A program made the position numbers and the translations under genes. From the NCBI GenBank assembly GCA_958436175.1, contig CAUBJF010000002.1, positions 62,001-126,000 of the forward strand: a stretch of DNA of 64,000 nt. The letters run 5' to 3'. The notes below the pieces were generated by a model. That model did no database searches and had not been told where the DNA came from. It saw only the letters and a list, made by a program, of their open reading frames with translations. Source of the DNA: an uncultured Muribaculaceae bacterium (GTDB lineage: Bacteria; Bacteroidota; Bacteroidia; Bacteroidales; Muribaculaceae). Below, one piece after another: positions 53,661-62,762 of this stretch (positions within the stretch are counted from its first letter, which is position 1; every line of letters begins with the position of its first letter).

Positions 53661-53727
53661 ATGTCCTATTCATTTCGGGTTCAATTTATTTTAGCTATCT
53701 TCGCACAAACTTAAAGAAATAAGACAT

Positions 53728-54420
53728 ATGTCGGACCTATTAAAAATTATTGCAGCTCTTGCTCCGGCGATAGTGCTGGTATATATGATATTGCGTAAAG
53801 ACAGCGCGAGGCCCGAGCCTAAAAGATGGTTGCTGGCCGCATGCTGTCTCGGTGCTTTGTCGACAGTCGTCGTACTGCTCTTAGGCACTTTTCTTCCGAG
53901 TTTTGGGGTTGAAACGATACCGGGTGCTATCGCGACATCATTTATCGATGCGGCAATACCTGAAGAACTTGTCAAGTTTGCCATGCTCTGGTTTCTTGCG
54001 AGCCGATGCAAACATTTCGATGAGATGCTCGACGGAATAGTCTACGCGGTATGCATCGGCATGGGGTTTGCCGGAATTGAGAATATACTATATGTCACAG
54101 GTTCTGATTCGTGGCTGGTTGTTTCGATATCGAGAGCACTTCTGTCGGTCCCGGCTCATTATTTCTTTGCCGTCATCATGGGTGCATTTTTCTCTTTTGC
54201 ACATTTCGACATTACAAACAGGCATTTCTATATGACAGCGGCTATCGTGCTGCCAATCATGGCTCATGGCATATATGACAGCTTTTGTTTCATACTCCCT
54301 CTGAGTGATACAACAAGCACAATAATCCTGTTGGCCTTCATAGCTTCTTTCAAATGGCTGAAGAACTACGTGAATTCTCTTGTGGCAAGCCATATTGAAC
54401 TTGACTCTTACAGACAATAA
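53728..54420 (+). CDS. PrsW-family intramembrane metalloprotease
   Basis: The 230-residue protein has about seven membrane helices and the PrsW motifs: AAIPEELVKF (Glu79-Glu80), GMGFAGIENILYV, a His in SVPAHYFFAVIMG and the last HGIYDSF. PrsW proteases cut anti-sigma or other membrane proteins within the bilayer; here no target is adjacent. It lies 2 bp before the MazG-like gene and probably shares its transcript. Confidence in the family is high, the target is unknown. Confidence 0.87.
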   Translation: MSDLLKIIAALAPAIVLVYMILRKDSARPEPKRWLLAACCLGALSTVVVLLLGTFLPSFGVETIPGAIATSFIDAAIPEELVKFAMLWFLASRCKHFDEMLDGIVYAVCIGMGFAGIENILYVTGSDSWLVVSISRALLSVPAHYFFAVIMGAFFSFAHFDITNRHFYMTAAIVLPIMAHGIYDSFCFILPLSDTTSTIILLAFIASFKWLKNYVNSLVASHIELDSYRQ

Positions 54421-54422
54421 GA

Positions 54423-54749
54423 ATGACTTTTGAAGAATACGATACCAGGGCTTCCTGTACGGCCATATACCCCCAAAAATATGGCGTTATATATCCTGTA
54501 CTTGGCTTAGTAGGTGAAGCCGGAGAAGTCGCCGAGAAGGTAAAGAAGACCATCCGGGATAAAGATGCCATATTTGACGAAGGTGTCAGGAAGGCTATTG
54601 CCTCTGAACTTGGCGATGTGCTTTGGTATCTGTCGGCTACAGCCCGTGAAATAGGACTGTCTTTAGATGATATCGCATGTTTGAATATAGAGAAAATCGA
54701 GTCAAGGAATAAACGAAACGCTCTTCACGGTGAAGGTGACAGCAGATAG
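54423..54749 (+). CDS. MazG-like nucleotide pyrophosphohydrolase
   Basis: The 108-residue protein has the all-alpha NTP pyrophosphatase fold: LGLVGEAGEVAEKVKK with the first EExxE-like acidic motif, then ASELGDVLWYLSATARE with the second. Such enzymes remove pyrophosphate from abnormal or excess nucleotides. It follows prsW by 2 bp. Short single-domain members are common in bacteria and phages; no phage genes surround this one. Confidence 0.88.
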   Translation: MTFEEYDTRASCTAIYPQKYGVIYPVLGLVGEAGEVAEKVKKTIRDKDAIFDEGVRKAIASELGDVLWYLSATAREIGLSLDDIACLNIEKIESRNKRNALHGEGDSR

Positions 54750-54832
54750 GTCGGAGTTTAAATAGATGTTTCTACGATTTCTTAACTAAAAATAATGCTC
54801 ACGAGGGTCGTGAAATGCTGAAAATTCAGTAA

Positions 54833-54883
54833 TTTTGCGATTGAATAGGAATTGGCAAATACTTTACCTGTTCAATCGCAAAA
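54833..54883 (+). promoter_or_regulatory. 13-bp inverted repeat over the pgk -7 region
   Basis: TAATTTTG (54830-54837) fits the -7 consensus. TTTTGCGATTGAA (54833-54845) and TTCAATCGCAAAA (54871-54883) form a perfect inverted repeat around a 25-base centre, overlapping that element and ending 29 bases before the pgk ATG. It could be an operator or, if transcription starts upstream, an RNA hairpin in the leader. No TTTG lies at the expected -33 position. Confidence 0.55.
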
Positions 54884-54911
54884 GATAACTAACATCTAAA
54901 TAGCATAAGAA

Positions 54912-56162
54912 ATGACAATTGACAATTTCAACTTCAAAGGCCACAAAGCCCTTGTACGTGTAGATTTCAATGTGCCTCTGGATGAAAACGGCAATATCAC
55001 AGACGATACCCGTATCCGTGGTGCTCTTCCTACTCTCAAAAAAATCCTCAACGACGGTGGTTCTGTAATCATCATGTCGCATATGGGTAAGCCCAAAGGA
55101 AAAGTCAACCCCAAACTTTCTCTTGGCCAGATCAAGGATGCCGTTGCCAAAGCTCTTGGTACAGATGTAGCATTTGCTCAGGACTGTATGGCTGCTGCCG
55201 ACATGGCCGCCGAACTCAAACCAGGCCAGGCACTCCTTCTTGAAAATCTCCGATTCTATCCCGAAGAAGAAGGTAAGCCCGTCGGAATCGATAAGGACGA
55301 TCCCAATTATGACGCAGCTAAGAAGGAAATGAAGGAACGCCAGAAGGAATTCTCCAAGAAGCTCGCATCATACGGTGATGTTTATGTAAACGACGCTTTC
55401 GGCACCGCACACCGTCGTCACGCATCCACAGCTGTGGTTGCCGATTATTTTGACACAGACCACAAGATGCTCGGTTATCTTATGGAGAAAGAGGTGAAAG
55501 CTGTCGACAATATCCTTAAAGACATCAAGCGTCCTTTCACTGCTATTATGGGTGGTTCGAAGGTGTCGACCAAAATCGGTATCATCGAAAACCTCATGGA
55601 TAAGGTGGATAATCTCATCCTCTGCGGCGGCATGACCTATACTTTTGCCAAAGCTATGGGAGGCAATGTCGGCAACTCAATCTGCGAGCTTGACAAACTC
55701 GACCTCGCTCTCGATATCATGAAGAAAGCAAAAGATAAGGGTGTCAACCTCGTCCTGGGTTCCGACTGCGTTGCAGCCGATGCTTTCAGCAACGATGCCC
55801 ACACCCAGGTATGCTCCGTAATGGACATCCCCGAAGGTTGGGAAGGCCTTGATGCCGGACCTGAAACCCGCAAGCTCTTCGCTGAAACTATCGAACCTTC
55901 CAAGACTATTCTATGGAACGGACCTGCCGGTGTATTCGAATTTGAAAACTTCACAGCAGGCAGCCGTGCAATCGCGGATGCCATCGTAAAGGCAACAAAG
56001 GACGGTGCATTCTCTCTCGTTGGCGGTGGCGACTCTGTCGCTTGTATCAACAAGTTCGGTCTCGCAGACGAAGTTTCATATGTTTCTACCGGCGGTGGTG
56101 CCTTGCTTGAGGCTATCGAAGGCAAAGTCCTTCCCGGTGTTGCAGCTATTGAAGGCAAATAA
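54912..56162 (+). CDS. pgk: Phosphoglycerate kinase
   Basis: The 416-residue enzyme makes ATP from 1,3-bisphosphoglycerate in lower glycolysis. It has KALVRVDFNVPLDENG, the DTRIRGALPTL region, AFGTAHRRHAST, the MGGSKVSTKIGII segment and a C-terminal GGGDSVACINKFG-like nucleotide loop. Length is normal with a short insertion near 117-140. It stands alone with its own leader and terminator; codon bias looks strong. The 162 bp before it contain only the leader elements described. Confidence 0.97.
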   Translation: MTIDNFNFKGHKALVRVDFNVPLDENGNITDDTRIRGALPTLKKILNDGGSVIIMSHMGKPKGKVNPKLSLGQIKDAVAKALGTDVAFAQDCMAAADMAAELKPGQALLLENLRFYPEEEGKPVGIDKDDPNYDAAKKEMKERQKEFSKKLASYGDVYVNDAFGTAHRRHASTAVVADYFDTDHKMLGYLMEKEVKAVDNILKDIKRPFTAIMGGSKVSTKIGIIENLMDKVDNLILCGGMTYTFAKAMGGNVGNSICELDKLDLALDIMKKAKDKGVNLVLGSDCVAADAFSNDAHTQVCSVMDIPEGWEGLDAGPETRKLFAETIEPSKTILWNGPAGVFEFENFTAGSRAIADAIVKATKDGAFSLVGGGDSVACINKFGLADEVSYVSTGGGALLEAIEGKVLPGVAAIEGK

Positions 56163-56197
56163 TAAAATATTCTCATATAGAGAATAAATATTACTTA

Positions 56198-56235
56198 GAG
56201 GCGTACCAGTTCAAACTTTTGGTACGCCTCTTTTT
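56198..56235 (+). terminator. Terminator of pgk
   Basis: GAGGCGTACCA (56198-56208) and TGGTACGCCTC (56220-56230) pair perfectly, followed by TTTTTG. It lies 36 bases after the stop and 12 bases before the next gene. Confidence 0.9.
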
Positions 56236-56246
56236 GTTTTAATTAC

Positions 56247-57458
56247 ATGGATACATCAAAAGCTTTTTACCAATGGATTGCCGAACATTCCAAGGATGAT
56301 CCGGCAGCTCTCAGGCTTAAATATTCTCATAAGGACGGTCCGATAGACTATGCCGGAGCCATAGTACAGATTGAATGCCGGCGTAAGTTCTCGGTCAAGT
56401 TTGCCGAAACCCTTGCTTCGGCCCCCGAATTCTATTTCCCTTCTGTGCTTTCAGGGGAGCAGGCTTCGTCAGACAAGATTGCTGCCTATCATTCTTCCTT
56501 TATGCCGGAAGCTCTTGATGCAGTAGATTTTACCGCCGGACTTGGAAATGATGCCATGCACTTGGCCAGGCGTGCAGCTTCTGTAACGGCAATAGAGAGA
56601 AATGGTCCATATGTGGAAGCTTTACGCCATAATACAGCTTGTCTCAGCATCGATAATATGACGGTGGTCGAAGGCGACAGCAGAGATATTTTGAAAAGAT
56701 TTGTTGAAAAAGGTCAACATTTCGGTCTCGCTTTTATAGATCCTGCCAGACGTGATTCTGATGGTGGACGCGTCTATGCCCTTACTGACTGTGAGCCTGA
56801 TGTTATCCGTATGATACCAGACTTTTCGAAGATCTGTGATTTGTTGTTGATTAAGGCTTCGCCCATGCTCGATATTTCACATACCATCAAATCTCTGACT
56901 ACTCAGCCGTTCTCTGTTATAGCCGTCGGTACTCCGACAGAATGTAAAGAGCTCCTAATCCTTGTCGATTTCAAAGCGAAAGTTGAAACGACGTTGATAG
57001 AATCTGTCACAGTTACCAAGGAAGATGTCCGTACGTTTTCGTTTACATACGAAGAAGAACAATCTATTGCGATGCCTTCGGGCTTCATGCCTGTAAAAGG
57101 CTCTTATATTTATGAACCATCACCATCCTTGATGAAGACAGGTGCCTTCAAAGTTCTCTCCAGGGATTTCGAACTTGATACCATCAGCCCCAATACACGG
57201 CTTTTCCATTCGCCACGTCTGAAAGAATCTTTCCCAGGAACGATTTATAGGGTAGTGGAGGTATTACCTTTTGCGTCCGGTATTTTGAAACGTTTCAAAC
57301 GTACATATCCGGCCGCTAATGTCGCAGTGAGGAACTTCGGTATGTCGGCCGATGCTCTTAGAGCCAAGCTCGGTATCGTCGATAAAGGGCCAATAAGACT
57401 GTATGGTATAACTGATGGGTCTGGCAGACGACATCTCGTTCTTACTTCACCAGTTTGA
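56247..57458 (+). CDS. SAM-dependent methyltransferase with C-terminal THUMP-like domain
   Basis: The 403-residue protein has a class I methyltransferase domain with VDFTAGLGNDAMHLARRA (SAM loop, about 90-107) and LAFIDPARRDSDGGRVY, an RNA-methyltransferase-like DPxRR motif. The C-terminal part (about 320-403) matches the THUMP-like domain described in Bacteroidota. It probably modifies an RNA, but no target is established. It is separated from pgk by a terminator and is followed after 59 bp by an exporter gene. Confidence 0.83.
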   Translation: MDTSKAFYQWIAEHSKDDPAALRLKYSHKDGPIDYAGAIVQIECRRKFSVKFAETLASAPEFYFPSVLSGEQASSDKIAAYHSSFMPEALDAVDFTAGLGNDAMHLARRAASVTAIERNGPYVEALRHNTACLSIDNMTVVEGDSRDILKRFVEKGQHFGLAFIDPARRDSDGGRVYALTDCEPDVIRMIPDFSKICDLLLIKASPMLDISHTIKSLTTQPFSVIAVGTPTECKELLILVDFKAKVETTLIESVTVTKEDVRTFSFTYEEEQSIAMPSGFMPVKGSYIYEPSPSLMKTGAFKVLSRDFELDTISPNTRLFHSPRLKESFPGTIYRVVEVLPFASGILKRFKRTYPAANVAVRNFGMSADALRAKLGIVDKGPIRLYGITDGSGRRHLVLTSPV

Positions 57459-57517
57459 GAACCTTTGAAGACTTCAAATCGTTTGAAATTCATGCGGTAT
57501 AAAATCCGTTATGAAAA

Positions 57518-58768
57518 ATGTCAATCAAAGCACCACAAAGAAACGCCGGACAGAACGTTACAAAGCTATCCAAGATGTCGGTAGCCCTGGCTTCAAAAAA
57601 AACATATTATGCTTTCCTTGTCGCTTATCTTGTGCTGATGAGCGCACTTGGGTCATTCGTCAACGATATGTATTCACCGGCCCTACCGGCAATGTGCCGT
57701 TTCTTCAACTGTTCTATATCTTTAGGACAGATGGGTATGACCATGGGGATGGTAGGGCTTGCGCTGGGACAGTTTATACTTGGACCAGTGAGCGACCATT
57801 ATGGGCGTAAGCCGGTTCTCATCGGTGCCGTCTCCTTGTTTATTATTGGCGCTGTGGTAAGCACATTCGCTCCTTCCATACATTTTTTCAATATTTGCAG
57901 ACTGTTCCAGGGCATGGGAGCTTCAGGAGGCTACTTCCTTGCCAGAACTATACCGGCAGATGTATTTACAGGGAGGGATCTGGCTAAGCTGATGGCTTTG
58001 GTCGGCGCTATCAATGGCATAGCACCTGCTTCCGCTCCGGTTCTTGGAGGTATTACAGCTGATGCTTTCGGCTGGAAGGGAGTCTTCTATGTCTTAGCGG
58101 CTTTTGCTTTTGTCGTACTTTGCATTTCTCCGGCCCTTAAGGAATCCCTGGCTCCATCAAGAAGAACGAAAGAAGCGTGGTGGAAATCTATCCCTGCATA
58201 CAAAATACTTTTATGTAATAAGGCATTCATGATTCATGTGTGTTTCAAGGGTGTAGCTCTTGGGTTTTTGTTCGCTTATGTATCATCTTCGCCATTCGTG
58301 CTGCAGACACATTACGGGCTCAGCCAGACTGTCTATGGGCTCGTTATAGGTTTCAATGCCTTGTTTGTAGCGGCGGGATCTATGATGGCAGTGCATTTCA
58401 AACCTCTTAAGAAAGCCGCAAAAATCGGCTCTTTTATAATGGCTGTTGGAGTCGTTATGCAAGCTTTTGCGCTATGGCATATACATAATATATGGATATT
58501 TGAAGCTTGTATGGTTGTCATTCTCTTTGCGCTTGGAATGATTTTCACAACAACTAATACGCTCGCTATGAATGAAGGACGGAATCGGGCAGGGGAGGCT
58601 TCTGCGCTTCTCGGAATATCGGGATATGTCGTCGGGGCTGTCGTAGCACCATTGTCCGGACTTGGTGATGTGCTTCATTCGACGGCTTTGGTATATATCG
58701 CCATTACTTCTCTTGTAATGATTTTTTCGTTTTTATCGAGTCGCCTTGCTCCGGATTTAGAAAAATAG
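57518..58768 (+). CDS. Bcr/CflA-type MFS multidrug exporter
   Basis: The 416-residue protein has 12 membrane helices and the DHA1 signature LGQFILGPVSDHYGRKPVLI (motif A), with VNDMYSPALPAM in helix 1 and RLFQGMGASGGYFLARTI (motif C-like). Members export drugs and sometimes peptides or metabolites. Two ATGs are possible: 57518 as given, or 57575, 19 residues later, which sits closer to helix 1. The gene is closed by the hairpin at 58764-58799. The substrate is not known. Confidence 0.9.
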   Translation: MSIKAPQRNAGQNVTKLSKMSVALASKKTYYAFLVAYLVLMSALGSFVNDMYSPALPAMCRFFNCSISLGQMGMTMGMVGLALGQFILGPVSDHYGRKPVLIGAVSLFIIGAVVSTFAPSIHFFNICRLFQGMGASGGYFLARTIPADVFTGRDLAKLMALVGAINGIAPASAPVLGGITADAFGWKGVFYVLAAFAFVVLCISPALKESLAPSRRTKEAWWKSIPAYKILLCNKAFMIHVCFKGVALGFLFAYVSSSPFVLQTHYGLSQTVYGLVIGFNALFVAAGSMMAVHFKPLKKAAKIGSFIMAVGVVMQAFALWHIHNIWIFEACMVVILFALGMIFTTTNTLAMNEGRNRAGEASALLGISGYVVGAVVAPLSGLGDVLHSTALVYIAITSLVMIFSFLSSRLAPDLEK

Positions 58769-58799
58769 GCCATGCCGTTTATCTATGGCACAGCCTATT
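58764..58799. terminator. Terminator between the MFS exporter and the TPR gene
   Basis: AATAGGCCATGCC and GGCACAGCCTATT (58764-58799) pair with two mismatches around a 10-base loop, with A-rich and T-rich flanks suited to either strand of the converging genes. Confidence 0.7.
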
Positions 58800-58821
58800 A
58801 AAAATTTTTTATCGTTCTTTG

Positions 58822-60294
58822 TCAGAACTTTGAAATAGACAACATATCGAAGTATTCCCAGTAAAGTTTATCAGAAGCGGGGTGCTTCTGAATCTTATCT
58901 ACCAGACTAAAGAAACATCTGATACCCATACGTACAGGTATCGGTGATTCTGCCATTATAGTTTCATAAAGGGGCCGAACAGACTCAATGAAGTCTTGGG
59001 CTTTACATTCCTCACCGAGTTTCATCAGGGAAACCAGATATTCATAGGCTGTAGCGGGGCCTTTCACCGGTTGCCCTATCAGTAAAGTTTTGTCGTCGAT
59101 CGATTCGAACAAGCGTACAACATCTTCATATTTACCAAAGGCGAAAAGACATTCTATCCAAGCAGACTGATTAGGTACGGTGAGCATTCCCCGATCGAAC
59201 AATACCTCAAAAAGGCCGTTCAAAGACCTCAGGTTAGACCTAAGGTGAAGAGTATTGACAAGGTCGTCTATATCATCATCTCCTGGCAGAGGGTCTGCAT
59301 ACTCGAGAAAACGTTCAGAGATCTGACGTGCATCGGGTACGTTACATAGCAACAACTGTTTATATGACCTGAAATCCCCGGGATGTGCTTCTACAAATTC
59401 TCTGAGCTCTTTCACGGCAAGCTCAATATTGCCACTTTGCGACAGTATGGCGCAACGACAATCGGTATATGCAAATTCTTCAGGATTCTCTTCCCTAAGC
59501 AACAAGAGCATCTCCGCTGCTTCAGAAGCTAGATAGGGAGCATAGCTGTAGACAGCGTCGGCTAAAGACATAAGTCCGGCTTTATTATCCGAAGAAAGAG
59601 CTCGTGTTGTGTCAAAAGTCTGACGTGCATCTTCTTCTTTTCCGGCCCTTGCTTGAGCTCTAAACAGTGTGGACCAGTAAGCTACCGAGAATGGCTCCAG
59701 TTCTATAAGCTCTTCAGCCAGGCTTATAGTAGTTTCATCGTCGCAACGTGAATCAGCCTCCTGCATGATCTCATACAGAAGAGAGGGCAGGTAAGATACT
59801 TTTTTGCGAAGATTCACAAGATTGGCTTTCAACCAGTCATAGGCATCCAGGTCGAATGCAAGCTGGGCAAAGCGGATAGCTTCTTCATCTGAAAACTGCT
59901 GATAGGCATCCATGAGGAAAGCCAAAGCAGCCGGACCGTTTTGGGGCCGGTCGGTCTCAAGTTTAACGATATCAAAAAGGAGGGAAGAGTAACCGGGATT
60001 ATCAGTCATATAGGCAGCCGCACTTCCTTCTCTAATATCTTTTTCTGCATCCTCGAGATCGAGATATAACAAAGCGCGTCGCTCCTGGAGCTGTAAGCTG
60101 TCCGGATAAAGACGGGCCCCACAGAACAGAACCTCGCTACGGGCATAGTCGTCGCCTAAATCGCCGGCATAGTCAAATATTTCTACAAGTTCGTCCTCAT
60201 CGAAGAAACGTTCATTAGCCGGTTCCTTCAAAGAATGAAGGAACCGGTGGTAAAGTTCGTCGCGATCGTTATCAAATCCGTCGTCGTACCCCAT
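58822..60294 (-). CDS. TPR-like repeat protein of unknown function
   Basis: The 490-residue, highly acidic, soluble protein is built from helical repeats with TPR character (for example SVAYWSTLFRAQARAGKEEDARQTFD, ELAVKELREFVEAHPGDFRSYKQLLL) from about residue 60 to 470. No signal peptide or catalytic motif is seen. Such proteins act as scaffolds or in protein complexes. It begins 9 bp after glnS and is probably co-transcribed with it. Function unknown. Confidence 0.75.
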   Translation of the reverse strand: MGYDDGFDNDRDELYHRFLHSLKEPANERFFDEDELVEIFDYAGDLGDDYARSEVLFCGARLYPDSLQLQERRALLYLDLEDAEKDIREGSAAAYMTDNPGYSSLLFDIVKLETDRPQNGPAALAFLMDAYQQFSDEEAIRFAQLAFDLDAYDWLKANLVNLRKKVSYLPSLLYEIMQEADSRCDDETTISLAEELIELEPFSVAYWSTLFRAQARAGKEEDARQTFDTTRALSSDNKAGLMSLADAVYSYAPYLASEAAEMLLLLREENPEEFAYTDCRCAILSQSGNIELAVKELREFVEAHPGDFRSYKQLLLCNVPDARQISERFLEYADPLPGDDDIDDLVNTLHLRSNLRSLNGLFEVLFDRGMLTVPNQSAWIECLFAFGKYEDVVRLFESIDDKTLLIGQPVKGPATAYEYLVSLMKLGEECKAQDFIESVRPLYETIMAESPIPVRMGIRCFFSLVDKIQKHPASDKLYWEYFDMLSISKF

Positions 60295-60303
60295 GTTGAA
60301 GGA

Positions 60304-62010
60304 TTAATTCTTTTTCTGGACTTTCTCCCAGGTATCTTTGAGCGCAATAGTGCGATTGAACACCGGATGTTCTGGAGTGGTGTCGTAGTCGGGTGTGAAG
60401 TAACCTACGCGCTGGAACTGGAACTTGGTCCCGGGTGCGGCATTCTTCATGATGAACGGTTCAAGTTTGACACCCTGTATCACCTTTAGCGAATCGGGAT
60501 TGAGCATTTCGCGGAAGTCTCGCTCTGTCTCGGCTGCTGGATTTTCTACATCGAAAAGTCGATCGTACAGACGCACTTCAGCATCGACAGCATCGGAAGC
60601 TGACACCCAATGGAGGGTACCTTTGACCTTACGTGATGCTCCGGGCATGCCGCTGAGCGTGTCGGGGTCGTAGGAACAATGAAGCTCAGTGATGTTGCCA
60701 TCTGCATTCTTAATCACTTCGTCGCATTTGATTATATATGCACCTTTAAGACGAACTTCACTTCCAGGAGCCAGACGGAAGAATTTTTTAGGGGGATTTT
60801 CCATGAAGTCATCGCGCTCGATGTATATTTCGCGCGAGAATGGCATCTCATGCGTTCCGCTGTCGGATTGTTCAGGGTTATTTTCCATGCTGACTGTCTC
60901 AGTCTTACCCTCGGGATAATTTGTAATGACGACTTTCAAGGGGTTGATTACTGCCATTACGCGAGTTGCGTGCTGATTGAGATCGTCACGAACAGCATGT
61001 TCGAGAAGACTGATGCTATTTAGGGCTTCGTATTTGGTGTATCCGATAGTATCTATGAAATTACGAATAGACTGTGGTGTATAGCCTCGACGGCGCATGC
61101 CGGAGATTGTCGGCATACGTGGGTCGTCCCAACCTGCCACGAGACCTTCCTTGACAAGCTGTAGAAGCTTACGCTTGCTCATTACAGTATATGTCAGGTT
61201 GAGTCGGTTGAATTCAATCTGTCGCGGGCAATAGCTTTCGTCCGCAAGCTCCTTTACGAAGTATTCGTAAAGTGGTCGATGTACTACGAATTCGAGTGTG
61301 CATATGGAGTGTGTGACTCCTTCGAAGTAGTCGCTCTGGCCATGAGCGAAATCGTACATGGGATATACCTTCCAGATTGTGCCGGTGCGGTGATGTGGAG
61401 TCTTGATAATGCGATACATTATCGGGTCGCGGAAGTGCATGTTTGGCGAAGCCATATCAATTTTTGCGCGAAGCACACGGCTTCCTTCATCGAATTCCCC
61501 GGCATTCATACGAGTAAACAAGTCGAGGTTCTCTTCGACACTGCGGTTTCGATAAGGACTTTCCTGACCAGGGGCGTTGGGGCTACCTTTTTGCTGAGCT
61601 ATCTGCTCTGAAGATTGGTCATCGACATATGCTTTACCTTCTTTGATAAGACGGATAGCGAGCTCGTATAACTTGGGAAAATAGTCGGATGCATAGTATT
61701 CCCGGTCGCCCCAATCGAAACCGAGCCATTTGATGTCTTCTTTTATGGAATCGACATATTCTACATCTTCTTTGACAGGATTTGTATCATCGAAACGTAG
61801 ATTGCATGTACCTCCGAATTTCTCTGCTATACCAAAGTCCATGCAGATTGCTTTTGCGTGGCCGATATGCAAGTAACCATTGGGTTCTGGCGGAAAACGA
61901 GTATTTAGTCGTCCGCCATTTTTACCTGCAGCGAGATCTTTGCTTACTTCTTCTTCGACAAAGTTGAGACCCTTCGAGGGTGTCTGTTCATTAACTTCTG
62001 GCTCTGCCAT
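60304..62010 (-). CDS. glnS: Glutaminyl-tRNA synthetase
   Basis: The 568-residue class I synthetase charges tRNA-Gln. It has the HIGH-type motif PPEPNGYLHIGHAKAIC, the second motif VMSKRKLLQLV, and the two C-terminal anticodon-binding beta-barrels. Length is normal. The promoter is probably TAATTTTG (62088-62081), 71 bases before the ATG, without a clear -33. Possession of glnS means direct charging rather than the Glu-tRNA amidotransferase route for Gln. Confidence 0.96.
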   Translation of the reverse strand: MAEPEVNEQTPSKGLNFVEEEVSKDLAAGKNGGRLNTRFPPEPNGYLHIGHAKAICMDFGIAEKFGGTCNLRFDDTNPVKEDVEYVDSIKEDIKWLGFDWGDREYYASDYFPKLYELAIRLIKEGKAYVDDQSSEQIAQQKGSPNAPGQESPYRNRSVEENLDLFTRMNAGEFDEGSRVLRAKIDMASPNMHFRDPIMYRIIKTPHHRTGTIWKVYPMYDFAHGQSDYFEGVTHSICTLEFVVHRPLYEYFVKELADESYCPRQIEFNRLNLTYTVMSKRKLLQLVKEGLVAGWDDPRMPTISGMRRRGYTPQSIRNFIDTIGYTKYEALNSISLLEHAVRDDLNQHATRVMAVINPLKVVITNYPEGKTETVSMENNPEQSDSGTHEMPFSREIYIERDDFMENPPKKFFRLAPGSEVRLKGAYIIKCDEVIKNADGNITELHCSYDPDTLSGMPGASRKVKGTLHWVSASDAVDAEVRLYDRLFDVENPAAETERDFREMLNPDSLKVIQGVKLEPFIMKNAAPGTKFQFQRVGYFTPDYDTTPEHPVFNRTIALKDTWEKVQKKN

Positions 62011-62174
62011 AATCAGCTAATATATAGAGATATAAATTATATAATCTATGAAAGGTTGTTTTTACTTCATTTTGAAAGTACAAAATTAGCAAAAAAAACC
62101 GATTCCATACATAAATTAATATAAAGGCTGAAGCTTAGGGTCTCGACTTTATCCGTTGTTAGTTTTATTATGTA

Positions 62175-62762
62175 TCAGTCTGTGTCGGAAGGACTGAAAA
62201 CTTCGAAGCTGCTATCCTGATAGAAAACGATGATGCTTTTGATTTTTTTACCTTTGGCAGTTCCTTCACTACCTTCTCCGATGCTACTGAGCTTGTTTGT
62301 GATAGACTCTTCCTCTTTTGACCTCAAAGTCTCTCCTATGTCTCTATCGTCTCTGTTCCCTGTGGAATTTTGATTTACAGAGGTATAGTTCCTGTAGATG
62401 AAAGGTTCATCCACAGTCTCTCTTTTATCAGGCGCGAGGTTGAAAACGCCTTGAATTTCAGTACTTTTGGATGTATTTTGGGTCGCTTGCCCGAGATTTT
62501 GAACCTCTGACGTTTCAAAATTTGGGTCTGTCAACATATTGCCCGACCCAAATAGAAGCCAGGAGATATCAAGAATGGGAAATGTGTCATGGAGTTTCTT
62601 CAGCAGCTGATCGCTAATAGATTTGTTACGACCGTGAAGCAACTGCGACAAAGTAGGGCGAGGGATGGTCGCCGTATCCGCAAACTGTGAGTTTGTAAGT
62701 CCTGTATATGTCATAAAAGTCTTAAGTCGCGTTATGACAGGATTTTCCTCGTTCGTTTCCAT
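62175..62762 (-). CDS. Helix-turn-helix transcriptional regulator (XRE/phage-repressor type)
   Basis: The 195-residue protein has an N-terminal helix-turn-helix around residues 10-60 (FADTATIPRPTLSQLLHGRNKS). The rest is polar, rich in Ser, Thr, Glu and Asn, with no recognised domain. Start is the ATG at 62762; the open frame reaches a TTG inside the -7 element, which cannot be the start. Its promoter (62790-62821) overlaps an ATTCGAAT palindrome at the predicted transcription start, which is compatible with autoregulation. The target genes are unknown; the divergent AT-rich region and ECF sigma gene are candidates. Confidence 0.8.
   Translation of the reverse strand: METNEENPVITRLKTFMTYTGLTNSQFADTATIPRPTLSQLLHGRNKSISDQLLKKLHDTFPILDISWLLFGSGNMLTDPNFETSEVQNLGQATQNTSKSTEIQGVFNLAPDKRETVDEPFIYRNYTSVNQNSTGNRDDRDIGETLRSKEEESITNKLSSIGEGSEGTAKGKKIKSIIVFYQDSSFEVFSPSDTD

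Noticed and set aside
54912..56162. Possible frameshift in pgk near residues 117-140
   Set aside because: The frame is continuous and the flanking motifs are in register; the stretch is a charged insertion common in Bacteroidota Pgk.
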